Below are positions 26,032 to 33,925 of a DNA stretch of 64,000 nucleotides, in pieces. Position numbers and translations under genes: made by a program. The notes beneath the pieces were generated by a model, which searched no databases, had not been told where the DNA came from, and saw nothing but the letters and a program-made list of their open reading frames with translations. Origin of the DNA: Pseudomonadota bacterium (lineage in GTDB: Bacteria; Desulfobacterota; Desulfobulbia; Desulfobulbales; SURF-16); assembly GCA_018822545.1 (NCBI GenBank), contig JAHJKA010000009.1, positions 1 through 64,000 on the forward strand, written 5' to 3'. The stretch's first letter is position 1. Each line of letters starts with the position of its first letter.

Positions 26032-27018
26032 ATGTGGAAACTGCTTGTAAGAATAAATAAAAATCTAATCTACGCCATCCCGACTCTGATGGTGGCAGGG
26101 TTTTGTTTTGGCGCCAATGTTGATCCGGTTCTGGTGAAGAAGCTCAAGGCGTGGATTATGCCCATGACCTTTCTCATGGTCTGCCCCATGATGGTCACCC
26201 TGAACATCAAACATCTGCAGCAGGGCTTGAAAAACGTCAAGTTGCAGGTTTTGACCCAGGCCATAAATTTTGGGGTTATTCCCTTTGTGGCCTATGGGCT
26301 GGGAGTATGGTTTTTCCCAGGTCAGCCCTATATGGCCTTGGGGCTCCTCCTTGCTTCTCTTCTTCCCACCAGCGGTATGACCATCTCCTGGACCGGTTTT
26401 GCCAAGGGGAATATGGGGGCGGCCATCAATATGACCGTCATCGGCCTGACCCTTGGCTCCCTTGCGACCCCTTTTTATGTGAAGGGCCTTTTGGGGGCAA
26501 AGGTGGATGTCAATGTTATGCTGGTGGTGAAACAGATTGTGCTCATTGTCTTTATTCCCATGCTTCTCGGTTATATAACGAGAACGGCGTTGCTTAAAAA
26601 ATATTCCATGGCGGAGTTTAAAGAGAAGCTCGCCCCACGTTTTCCGGCTTTGTCCACCGTGGGAGTCCTGGGTATTGTTTTTGTGGCCATGGCCCTGAAG
26701 GCGAAAACAGTGATGGCCAACCCGGCAATCCTCGGTGCTATTTTGGTGCCTTTGTTGATTATTTACGGGGTCAACTTCTTGCTGTCGACCATCGTTGGCA
26801 AGCTTATGTTTACGCGGGGAGATGCCATTGCCCTGGTTTATGGCACGGTCATGCGCAATCTCTCCATTGCCCTGGCCATTGCCATCAATGCCTTTGGTGA
26901 GGCCGGTGCCAATGCGGCCCTTGTTATTGCAGTATCCTATATCATCCAGGTGCAGTCAGCAGCCTGGTATGTGAAGTTGACAGATAAAATTTTTGGACCA
27001 GCGCCGATAGAGGCTTAA
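26032..27018 (+). CDS. ACR3/bile-acid:Na symporter superfamily permease lacking the arsenite cysteine
   Basis: A 328-residue membrane protein with about 10 hydrophobic segments (IYAIPTLMVAGFCFGANV, LIIYGVNFLLSTIV and so on) of the ACR3/BART superfamily. The conserved ACR3 TM4 loop, normally with an essential Cys just before the VWxxLA-like stretch, reads LLPTSGMTISWTGFAKGN here, so the Cys is missing. No arsR, arsC or arsM gene is near. Arsenite export is therefore not supported; an anion or organic-acid substrate is more likely but unknown. It lies 90 bp after the DUF302 gene and 22 bp before the NifX-family gene, so the three are probably one operon. Confidence 0.75.
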   Translation: MWKLLVRINKNLIYAIPTLMVAGFCFGANVDPVLVKKLKAWIMPMTFLMVCPMMVTLNIKHLQQGLKNVKLQVLTQAINFGVIPFVAYGLGVWFFPGQPYMALGLLLASLLPTSGMTISWTGFAKGNMGAAINMTVIGLTLGSLATPFYVKGLLGAKVDVNVMLVVKQIVLIVFIPMLLGYITRTALLKKYSMAEFKEKLAPRFPALSTVGVLGIVFVAMALKAKTVMANPAILGAILVPLLIIYGVNFLLSTIVGKLMFTRGDAIALVYGTVMRNLSIALAIAINAFGEAGANAALVIAVSYIIQVQSAAWYVKLTDKIFGPAPIEA

Positions 27019-27040
27019 GGTTCTAGAGAGGTGTATTCTG

Positions 27041-27436
27041 ATGAGTGTAACGAAAGTAGCAGTTCCGACAAATAATCCGGGTGGCTTGAATGCCTCGCGT
27101 TCAGATCATTTTGGTCATTGCGACCTTTTTACCCTCCTTGACATCAAGGATGGCAAGGTGGTGGATCACAAGAGTCACGACAATATCGCCCATGATGCCG
27201 GGGGCTGTATGGTGCCGGTGAAGGTGCTGGCCGAAGCAGGGGTGCAGGCCATCATTGTTGGCGGTATGGGGGCGCGTCCTCTGGCTGGTTTTGCCGAGGT
27301 GGGGATTACAGTTTATTTTGCCCATAAACAGCAATTTCCCACGGTCGACGATGTTGTTAATGCCTTTGTGGCTGGCAATCTTCCTGTTATGCAACCAACT
27401 GAGGTCTGTAAGGGCGGCGGAAACTGCCATCATTAA
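27041..27436 (+). CDS. NifX/NafY-family (dinitrogenase Fe-Mo cofactor domain) protein
   Basis: A 131-residue single-domain protein of the NifB/NifX-like family (PF02579). The fold is visible in AVPTNNPGGLNASRSDHFGH, MVPVKVLAEAGVQAIIVGGM and RPLAGFAEVGITVYFAHK. The C-terminal tail CKGGGNCHH is a likely metal ligand cluster. Stand-alone members in anaerobes bind or traffic Mo-Fe-S or other metal clusters, and this window has no nif genes. It is followed by a convergent DUF134 regulator, a pairing seen in many anaerobes. Confidence 0.85.
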   Translation: MSVTKVAVPTNNPGGLNASRSDHFGHCDLFTLLDIKDGKVVDHKSHDNIAHDAGGCMVPVKVLAEAGVQAIIVGGMGARPLAGFAEVGITVYFAHKQQFPTVDDVVNAFVAGNLPVMQPTEVCKGGGNCHH

Positions 27437-27477
27437 ATATTATCTGGAAGCGAGAAGGTTTAGTTGCCGATAAATGG

Positions 27478-27762
27478 CTACTGATTGCTTTCCGTTAAGA
27501 TAAGGGCCTCACCATTGACAATGGCTGAGGCCATTTTTTTTCTGGCAGTGGTGAGAATTCTTTGCACGGTTCCCCGGGATACTCCCATCTGTTGTCCGGC
27601 CTGTTCCTGGGTAAGGCCCTCGAGGTCGCAGAGGCGTAAGACCTCTACTTCATCATAGTGAAGGTCGACCTGCTTTAACTCAGACATGGGAACGCGGGTG
27701 GGTTTAAAAGCCTTGCCGCATATGATTCCTTCGCAAAAACGTATTTTTTTGGGGCGTGGCAT
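27478..27762 (-). CDS. DUF134 (UPF0251) helix-turn-helix protein
   Basis: A 94-residue DUF134 protein: MPRPKKIRFCEGIICGKAFK at the start, then a sigma-factor region-4-like helix-turn-helix (LEGLTQEQAGQQMGVSRGTV). The N-terminal motif usually contains conserved Cys/His. It is likely a small DNA-binding regulator, and its target is not known. Convergent with the NifX-family gene at a 41-bp gap. Confidence 0.88.
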   Translation of the reverse strand: MPRPKKIRFCEGIICGKAFKPTRVPMSELKQVDLHYDEVEVLRLCDLEGLTQEQAGQQMGVSRGTVQRILTTARKKMASAIVNGEALILTESNQ

Positions 27763-28010
27763 AATGAGGGTGGGGAAGGTTGCCTTGTATAGGAGAGTTT
27801 GTCAAAAATGAATGGATCAAAAAATGAAATCGTAAGGGCTTAAAACAATGTTTAGATATAAGTAACGGATGGGTCAAATAATTAAAATAAAAAATGGGAG
27901 AATCTTCATTTGACTAATGGGATAAAGTTGCTACTGGCTGTCGCGTAAGACATTGAAATTATGTGGTCTTTTCTTTGCTTGAAAGAGGTTCATTATTAGG
28001 AAAATTTTCG
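27763..28010. other. Non-coding region upstream of the dsr promoter
   Basis: AT-rich, no ORF with protein-like features. It lies between the divergent DUF134 and dsrA genes. I see no clear operator palindrome. Confidence 0.4.
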
Positions 28011-28039
28011 TTGACAAAAAAAGGGGCGAGGGATAAGTT
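28011..28039 (+). promoter_or_regulatory. Candidate promoter of the dsrABD operon
   Basis: A perfect TTGACA at 28011-28016, 17 bp spacing, then TAAGTT at 28034-28039 (weaker -10). The resulting leader to dsrA is about 135 bases. Confidence 0.55.
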
Positions 28040-28180
28040 CTCAAAACTGAATTTCTATTCAGAAATAGTTTTTTCTCATCGGCAGGGGTTTTTAAGGTCA
28101 ATTACGCCTTAAGATTCGTAACGGTGAATAGAGGTATAGGTTTTTTTTATATTCAAGATCCTTAAGGAGGAAACGAGAAA

Positions 28181-29455
28181 ATGCCAAAGCATGATACGCC
28201 CTTATTGGACGAGCTCGAGAAAGGTCCTTGGCCATCATTTGTAACTGACCTCAAGCGTCAGGCAGAGACCAAGCCAGAATGTTGGGATATTTTGGGCCAG
28301 CTGGAGCTTTCGTTCAAAGACAAAATTACCCATTGGAAGCACGGCGGAATTGTTGGTGTATTTGGTTACGGTGGTGGTATTGTTGGACGTTATTCCGACT
28401 CACCTAAGCAGTTCCCAGGAGTTGCCCACTTCCATACCGTACGTCTGAACCAGCCTTCCAGTAAGTTCTACAGCTCTGCGAAGCTGCGCGACATCTGTAA
28501 CCTCTGGGAGAAATACGGTTCTGGTATGACCAATATGCATGGTTCTACCGGTGACCTTGTTCTTCTTGGAACCCGTACCGAGAATCTGGAGCCTCTGTTC
28601 TATGACCTGACCCATGACCTGAATCAGGATCTTGGTGGTTCCGGCTCCAACCTGCGTACTCCTTCCTGCTGTATCGGTACCGCTCGTTGCGAATGGGCTT
28701 GTTATGACACTGCTTCCCTCTGTCATCACCTGACCATGCATTATCAGGATGAGATTCATCGTCCTGCCTTCCCTTACAAGTTCAAGTTCAAGATGTCCGG
28801 TTGTCCGAACGACTGTGTTGCTTCTATCGCTCGTTCAGACTTTTCCGTAATTGGTACCTGGAAAGACGATATCCGTATTGATCAGGCCGCAGTTCAGGCT
28901 TACATCAAAGGTGAGTATAAGCCAAACGGTGGTGCTCGCACCAAGTCAAAGGCATTCGATATGGATGCAGACGTTATGGCTCTTTGTCCTACCAAGTGCA
29001 TGCGCATGAAGGATGGCAAACTCCAGATTGACAACAAAAACTGTACTCGCTGTATGCATTGCCTCAACATGATGCCTCGCGCTCTGCGCCCAGGTACCGT
29101 GAAGGGTGCTTCCATCCTTTGCGGCGCCAAGGCTCCGATTCTTGATGGTGCTCAGCTTGCTACCCTGATCTTCCCTTTCATCGAAATCAACCCTGATAGT
29201 GACTACGAGGAAGTGATCGAAATTATCGAGAGCATCTGGGATTGGTGGATGGAGACCGGTAAAAACCGCGAGCGTCTTGGTGAGACCATGCAGCGCGTAG
29301 GTCTTCCGACTTTCCTCAAAGTAATGAATGTTGACCCAATTCCTCAGCATATTAAGATTCCACGTGAGAACCCATACGTCTTCTGGACCGATGAAGAGGT
29401 TCCTGGTGGTTTTGAGCGTGATGTTCGGGAATTCCGTAAGAAGCATGCTCAATAA
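28181..29455 (+). CDS. dsrA: Dissimilatory sulfite reductase alpha subunit DsrA
   Basis: A 424-residue DsrA, part of the DsrA2B2 enzyme that reduces sulfite, with siroheme-[4Fe-4S] and ferredoxin-type clusters, in the cytoplasm. The catalytic-cluster motif has Cys163/164, Cys170 and Cys174 around IGTARCEWAC, followed by Cys208 and Cys212 in SGCPNDCVAS. A ferredoxin-like insert near residues 269-294 carries CPTKC and NCTRCMHC. These are the standard motifs of the reductive DsrA. An AAGGAGG ribosome site precedes the ATG. It is followed by dsrB at 67 bp and dsrD, so the cluster is dsrABD. Presence of dsrD points to the reductive type rather than reverse Dsr, though disproportionators carry it too. 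Confidence 0.98.
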   Translation: MPKHDTPLLDELEKGPWPSFVTDLKRQAETKPECWDILGQLELSFKDKITHWKHGGIVGVFGYGGGIVGRYSDSPKQFPGVAHFHTVRLNQPSSKFYSSAKLRDICNLWEKYGSGMTNMHGSTGDLVLLGTRTENLEPLFYDLTHDLNQDLGGSGSNLRTPSCCIGTARCEWACYDTASLCHHLTMHYQDEIHRPAFPYKFKFKMSGCPNDCVASIARSDFSVIGTWKDDIRIDQAAVQAYIKGEYKPNGGARTKSKAFDMDADVMALCPTKCMRMKDGKLQIDNKNCTRCMHCLNMMPRALRPGTVKGASILCGAKAPILDGAQLATLIFPFIEINPDSDYEEVIEIIESIWDWWMETGKNRERLGETMQRVGLPTFLKVMNVDPIPQHIKIPRENPYVFWTDEEVPGGFERDVREFRKKHAQ

Positions 29456-29522
29456 TCAGATTTTGATTACTGGTAACGGATATTTTAAATAAAATTCATT
29501 CTTATATAGAAGGAGGTTTATT

Positions 29523-30653
29523 ATGGGTTACGATCCCAAAAACCCCATGGTGGACAGAATTACAGATATTGGTCCTCCACATTTTGAACAATTTTACCCC
29601 CAGGTTGTTAAAGACAACAAGGGTAAATGGCTCTACCATGAGATGGTTCAGCCAGGTGTTATGGTCCATGTTTCCGAATCAGGCGCTGAATGCTACACAA
29701 TCCGTGTTGCTTCTGCCCGTCTGATTTCCATTGAGCATATTCGCGAGCTTTGTGATATCTCTGATGCCCATTGCGATGGATTTATGCGTTTCACCACCCG
29801 TAACAATGTTGAGTTCATGGTTGACAACAAGGCCAAAGTTAAGCCCCTGCTTGACGACCTTGCCAGCCGTGGCAACAAGTTCCCTGTTGGTGGTACCGGT
29901 GCATGTATTTCCAACTGTGTGCATACCCAGGGTTGGATTCATTGCCATACTCCTGCCACAGACGCCTCTGGTGTTGTTAAGGCGGTTATGGATGAGCTGT
30001 TTGACCATTTTGTCAACATGGACCTGCCTGCCAAGGTTAAGCTTGCCCTGGCCTGCTGTTTGAACATGTGTGGTGCTGTACATTGCTCCGATATCGCTAT
30101 CCTCGGTGTACATCGCAAGCCACCCATGATTGACCATGATGCCATCTCCGGACTGTGCGAGTTGCCTCTGGCCATCTCTTCTTGTCCCCTCGGTGCTATT
30201 AAGCCTGCCAAGGCCACTAACGCCAAAGGTGAAGAGATCAAGTCTGTAACTGTTAACGCTGATCGTTGTATGTTCTGTGGTAACTGTTACACCATGTGTC
30301 CTGCCATGCCTCTTGCTGATCCAGATGGTGACGGTATCGCTATCCTGGTTGGTGGTAAGGTTTCCAATGCGAAATCCAACCCAACCTTCTCCAAGATGGT
30401 AATTCCTTTCCTGCCCAACACTCCGCCACGCTGGCCAGAGACTGTTGCGGCTGTTAAGAATATTCTTGAGACCTATGCCAAGGATGCCAACCAGTACGAA
30501 CGTATTGGTGAGTGGTGTGCTCGTATCGGTTGGGAGATGTTCTTTGAAAAGACTGGTATTCCTTTTACCATGAAGTCAATTGATGATTATCGTTTGGCCT
30601 ATGATACTTGGAGAACCACCACGAACTTCAAGTTCACCAGCCACTGTAAATAA
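29523..30653 (+). CDS. dsrB: Dissimilatory sulfite reductase beta subunit DsrB
   Basis: A 376-residue DsrB, the siroheme-binding catalytic partner of DsrA. Conserved blocks include [35 protein letters not shown] (siroheme-[4Fe-4S] Cys set) and a ferredoxin insert with [17 protein letters not shown]. The gene begins after an ideal AAGGAGG site. Length and motif order are normal, with nothing truncated. Strongly biased codon use resembles that of sat and dsrA, consistent with very high expression. Confidence 0.98.
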   Translation: MGYDPKNPMVDRITDIGPPHFEQFYPQVVKDNKGKWLYHEMVQPGVMVHVSESGAECYTIRVASARLISIEHIRELCDISDAHCDGFMRFTTRNNVEFMVDNKAKVKPLLDDLASRGNKFPVGGTGACISNCVHTQGWIHCHTPATDASGVVKAVMDELFDHFVNMDLPAKVKLALACCLNMCGAVHCSDIAILGVHRKPPMIDHDAISGLCELPLAISSCPLGAIKPAKATNAKGEEIKSVTVNADRCMFCGNCYTMCPAMPLADPDGDGIAILVGGKVSNAKSNPTFSKMVIPFLPNTPPRWPETVAAVKNILETYAKDANQYERIGEWCARIGWEMFFEKTGIPFTMKSIDDYRLAYDTWRTTTNFKFTSHCK

Positions 30654-30753
30654 TTTTCAATAATTAGTTGCAGGTAGGTGCGGATAGCTGGCTTAGTCCG
30701 GTTATCCGCATTTTTGGTTTAATCAGTTATCACATACAATATGGAGAACTCCC

Positions 30754-31002
30754 ATGGCATTATCAAAAGATGAGCTCAAGGCCGCTATCATTGACAAGGC
30801 TACTAAGGCTCCCAAGCCTCAGCTGTACGTCAAGGACTTCTACGCCTGTGATCCCGAGGCCAAGCCCCGCGAAGTTAAGAACGTTGCTAATGATCTGGTC
30901 AAAGAAGGCAAATTGATGTTCTGGTCTTCCGGTTCCACCACCATGTACGCAATTCCTACTCGTATTAAGAACGAAGAAACAAAGAATCAAAGCAATGATT
31001 AA
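30754..31002 (+). CDS. dsrD: DsrD, winged-helix activator of sulfite reductase
   Basis: An 82-residue DsrD with the family's winged-helix body (DELKAAIIDKATKAPKPQLY, then VKNVANDLVKEGKLMFWSSG). In recent work on other organisms DsrD binds DsrAB and increases sulfite reduction as an allosteric activator; before that it was thought to bind DNA. It starts 100 bp after dsrB with GGAG upstream and ends the operon at a strong terminator. Confidence 0.96.
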   Translation: MALSKDELKAAIIDKATKAPKPQLYVKDFYACDPEAKPREVKNVANDLVKEGKLMFWSSGSTTMYAIPTRIKNEETKNQSND

Positions 31003-31029
31003 TTTTTCGTGAACCTTTGTCGTATAATA

Positions 31030-31072
31030 AAAAAAGCCCATTACTCTTACTTGAGTAATGGGCTTTTTTTTT
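31030..31072. terminator. Intrinsic terminator of the dsr operon
   Basis: An A-run, an 11-bp perfect stem GCCCATTACTC / GAGTAATGGGC with loop TTACTT at 31036-31063, then nine T. It is symmetrical and could also serve the convergent TPR gene. Confidence 0.92.
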
Positions 31073-31104
31073 GTCCACCAGATTTGCATGTTAGGGTGGG
31101 CAAG

Positions 31105-31190
31105 GTAAAGCTGAGTTGAGCAGCTGTCTGTTCAAACGAAACTTATACCCCTCAAGGGGGTACTGAAAAGAGTGCCCCTTGTGGTGTAAA
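31105..31190 (+). repeat. Copy 2 of the 3' element shared with the sat region
   Basis: Ordered blocks GTAAAGCTGAG, a TTGAGCAG-CTGT-CTGTTCAA hairpin, AACGAAACTTATACCC and CCTTGTGGTGTAAA match the sat copy at 12310-12367. This copy has 28 extra bases (a CCCC-TCAA-GGGG hairpin and more) inside. It lies after the dsr terminator and before the convergent TPR gene. No ORF spans it. Confidence 0.7.
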
Positions 31191-31247
31191 TAGGCCTGCT
31201 TGGCAGCTAGCCATTGTTTACTGACACCAAGAAGACGTCCAGAGGTA

Positions 31248-31841
31248 TTATTCCATAACGTTTTTGGCCTTGGCTTCGTATTCAGCCGCCTCCTCTGGGT
31301 GCTTGAAGTTGCGATGGGTCTTGGCGATCAGCTGGTAACATTCTGCGGTCTTGGCTTTATCGCCTGTTTTGATGAAGATTTCCGCCATGATTTCTAGAGT
31401 GTCGATGACACCCCTCGGATCACGGTTGCCACTGTACTCATCAAAAATTTCCCAGTACAGATCAAGTGCTTCCTTATAGCGCTCCATCTTGACAAAGATG
31501 TCGGCCTTCTTTTTCTCAAGGGCAAAGAGGGAATAGCGGTCAAAATCATCCGTACAGATTTGATAAGCCCGATCATAATGAACAAGAGCCTTGTCAAAAT
31601 CGCCCCGTTCCGCACAGATGTCGCCTAGTTTGTCAGAGGCATTTGCTACGCCGTGAAGGTTTTTTTCCTCTTCCCAGCCCTTGAGCGCGTTGTGGAAGGC
31701 GTTGGCTGCCATGGCGTGCTCATTATTTTTAAGAAAATCAACCCCCTCGTTATAGTCCTTCTTGGGCTGGGTCATATTGGCCTCGGCCTCGGCGACTTCC
31801 TGGGGATTTGTGGGGATTACTCTGAGAGAACCGTCATTCAT
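31248..31841 (-). CDS. TPR protein adjacent to dsrD
   Basis: A 197-residue soluble protein with about four TPR-like helical repeats (ASDKLGDICAERGDFDKAL, IFVKMERYKEALDLYW and AEIFIKTGDKAKTAECYQ). No catalytic motif is seen. I use the ATG at 31841; a TTG five codons upstream is less likely. It is the last gene of a minus-strand trio (TPR, HEAT, TPR) convergent with dsrD, 28 bp after the HEAT gene. The trio's conservation near dsr suggests a scaffold or assembly role, but this is only inference. Confidence 0.75.
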   Translation of the reverse strand: MNDGSLRVIPTNPQEVAEAEANMTQPKKDYNEGVDFLKNNEHAMAANAFHNALKGWEEEKNLHGVANASDKLGDICAERGDFDKALVHYDRAYQICTDDFDRYSLFALEKKKADIFVKMERYKEALDLYWEIFDEYSGNRDPRGVIDTLEIMAEIFIKTGDKAKTAECYQLIAKTHRNFKHPEEAAEYEAKAKNVME

Positions 31842-31869
31842 GGTATATACCTGCAAGTTTTAAAATTAA

Positions 31870-33051
31870 TTATAAGAGGGCGTTTCCTAAGGTCAGGGGA
31901 GCTGGTTTGGCGTTCTCCGACATGAGACCCATATTGTATAAGGCCTCCTTGGCAAGGGCACCCACCGTTGTTTTGTGGGGTTGGCCATCTTCATGGATTG
32001 TCAGCGCGGCCGGATCATCAATCAGTTTTTCAATTTCGCTTTTGACTTCCATGGCATTGATGCGACCAAAAAGACGCACGGCATTACCGCGCGTTTGCGG
32101 GTCTTCGTCGTGGATAAAGTCAAAGACAGCATAGACCGGAGTCTGGCGGATAACCTCAGGACTCTCCTTGGCTATGGTAGCCATGGCCCACAGGACAAGA
32201 GCGCGACTGGAGTCTACACCGCGGTACATGAGAAGATGCCTTGAAAAAGCGCCGAAGAGATCAGTACGGGATGCAATGATACTGCCAATGGTCTCAATGA
32301 GGCCCCAATGGGTCGATGCTGAGTCGGTACACGACTCATACATCCGGTTCAGGACATCGCTCACCAGGCCTGGTTTCAGGGTGGAGACCCGACGGCAGAC
32401 CTGACCCATGACATAGGCGGTGTGATACCGTTCATCTTCGCTGGGAGAGTAAAGCAGGCGCTGGATAAAGCGCAGGGTTTTGCTCTCGTCAAAGGTGGCG
32501 CTGACCAGGGCGTCAATATTGCTCTCTTCAACCCATTTTTTGATCTCAGTTTTGTTGACCCGTTGTTTTTTTCTTTTTGGATCAGGCTTGGGCTCCATCT
32601 CTGGAGTGACAAAGGTGCCAATAGCAGTAGCTTTAACTTTGGCTGAATGGCCTTTTTTATGCTCTTTAAGTTTGCTCGAAAGGTCGGAGACATCCTTGGT
32701 GAGGCGGATGAAGTAGAGAAGGCCGCCGATCTTACGCCCCTCATGCTCCCGTGATTCGTAAACGTAGTGAGTCACCTCGTCATAATTTTCAAGCCGACTT
32801 GACAGATAGTCGACATCCGGTTCAAGTTCCCAGGCCAGGTCAGGGTTGTCATCGCAGGCCGCCACCATGCATTCAACCATGGCGGAACCGACATTAAAGC
32901 CGGTGGGTTCTGAAACATAAACAGCGCCGCACTGACATTCACCAAGGAGAAATTCATTCATTTTTCTCTCTTTGGGTTCCTGGGGGCGTCCGACCTCCTG
33001 GCCGCAAAAAGGGCACCAGGGGCGGGTTTTGATCATTGGTCCTTTTTTCAT
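31870..33051 (-). CDS. HEAT-repeat protein resembling the DVU0298 family of sulfate reducers
   Basis: A 393-residue protein. Residues 12-45 hold two zinc-ribbon-like pairs (CPFCGQ and GECQCG), then residues 60-150 a mixed domain, and the rest (from about 170) helical HEAT-like repeats such as EDERYHTAYVMGQVCRRVS and QTRGNAVRLFGRINAMEV. It looks like the family called after Desulfovibrio DVU0298, found mainly in sulfate reducers and with no known function. It is in the minus-strand cluster between two TPR genes, downstream of dsrABD. Assignment to that family is from memory and needs a profile search to be firm. Confidence 0.65.
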   Translation of the reverse strand: MKKGPMIKTRPWCPFCGQEVGRPQEPKERKMNEFLLGECQCGAVYVSEPTGFNVGSAMVECMVAACDDNPDLAWELEPDVDYLSSRLENYDEVTHYVYESREHEGRKIGGLLYFIRLTKDVSDLSSKLKEHKKGHSAKVKATAIGTFVTPEMEPKPDPKRKKQRVNKTEIKKWVEESNIDALVSATFDESKTLRFIQRLLYSPSEDERYHTAYVMGQVCRRVSTLKPGLVSDVLNRMYESCTDSASTHWGLIETIGSIIASRTDLFGAFSRHLLMYRGVDSSRALVLWAMATIAKESPEVIRQTPVYAVFDFIHDEDPQTRGNAVRLFGRINAMEVKSEIEKLIDDPAALTIHEDGQPHKTTVGALAKEALYNMGLMSENAKPAPLTLGNALL

Positions 33052-33063
33052 GGTTCGGTTTTC

Positions 33064-33693
33064 CTAGAGCTTTTCGCTCAGGACTTTTTTGAACATGGGT
33101 TCCACGGGATAGCCAAGATCTTCCGCCTTTTTCATTGATTTTTGAGCGCCCTTGTAATCTTCGCAATAAAACTGGGCAACAGCGAGATTGTTGTGGGCCA
33201 TGGGGTAGTTTGGCTCATGCTCAACGCCTTTTTGGGCGGCGGCCAAGGCCTCATCAAAAGCTCCGGCGCCGATTTTGGCGGCAGCAAGGTTGATCCAGGC
33301 AAAGGCCAGTTTGGGATCGTTGATTGTGGCCTTAGTATAGGCCTCAATGGCCTTGTCATTAGCGCCGCGTTGCTGGTGGATCAGGCCTATGTTGCAATGG
33401 GCCTGGGCCGGATTTACGGCATGAATGAGGGCCTTTTTGTTGGCCTCCAGGGATTCGTCAAGTTTGCCAAGTTCAAAATAGATGGCACCAAGATTGATGT
33501 ATGCCTCAGCCGAGGCGTCATCAATCGTTAAGCATTTTTTCAATTCGCTGATGGCATCGTTATGGCGGCCTGCCTTGTGATAAACCATGGCAAGATGGTG
33601 ATGGGCCACAAAATTGCCGGGAAGTTCTTTGACTTTATCTTCCAGTTCAGCAATAACCTTACTTATGTCTTCGGTAAGCTTGGTGTCGGACAT
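33064..33693 (-). CDS. TPR protein, first gene of the dsr-adjacent cluster
   Basis: A 209-residue all-TPR protein with about five repeats (AHHHLAMVYHKAGRHNDAI, AEAYINLGAIYFELGKLDES and AFAWINLAAAKIGAGAFDEA). No other domain is seen. AGAGGT precedes the ATG at 33693. It is 12 bp from the HEAT-repeat gene, so the cluster is one operon. The 232-bp divergent gap to cobB/dsrN would hold both promoters. Confidence 0.8.
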   Translation of the reverse strand: MSDTKLTEDISKVIAELEDKVKELPGNFVAHHHLAMVYHKAGRHNDAISELKKCLTIDDASAEAYINLGAIYFELGKLDESLEANKKALIHAVNPAQAHCNIGLIHQQRGANDKAIEAYTKATINDPKLAFAWINLAAAKIGAGAFDEALAAAQKGVEHEPNYPMAHNNLAVAQFYCEDYKGAQKSMKKAEDLGYPVEPMFKKVLSEKL

Positions 33694-33925
33694 GGTAAAC
33701 CTCTTGAAATAATTAAAATGAGACGGTCAAAAGACCGGTATATATATGGTTTTGAACCCGTACATTAAGCATGGATGGCAAAATTGCAAGGGCTTAATAA
33801 CTACCATATTACGCTTTGATTCGCTTAGAAAAGTTTTTCAAAACTTCATCAGACTTGACAGGAGAAGAGGGGCGTGGAAACTATCTTTTTTGAGGTTTTT
33901 AAGGTGAAGTTGTGAAGGAGAAAGG

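Noticed and set aside
26032..27018. Label of arsenite exporter
   Set aside because: Key TM4 Cys is absent and no other ars gene is present.
27041..27436. Evidence of nitrogen fixation from a NifX-family protein
   Set aside because: Stand-alone family members are widespread in anaerobes, and no nifHDK, nifB or nifE is seen.
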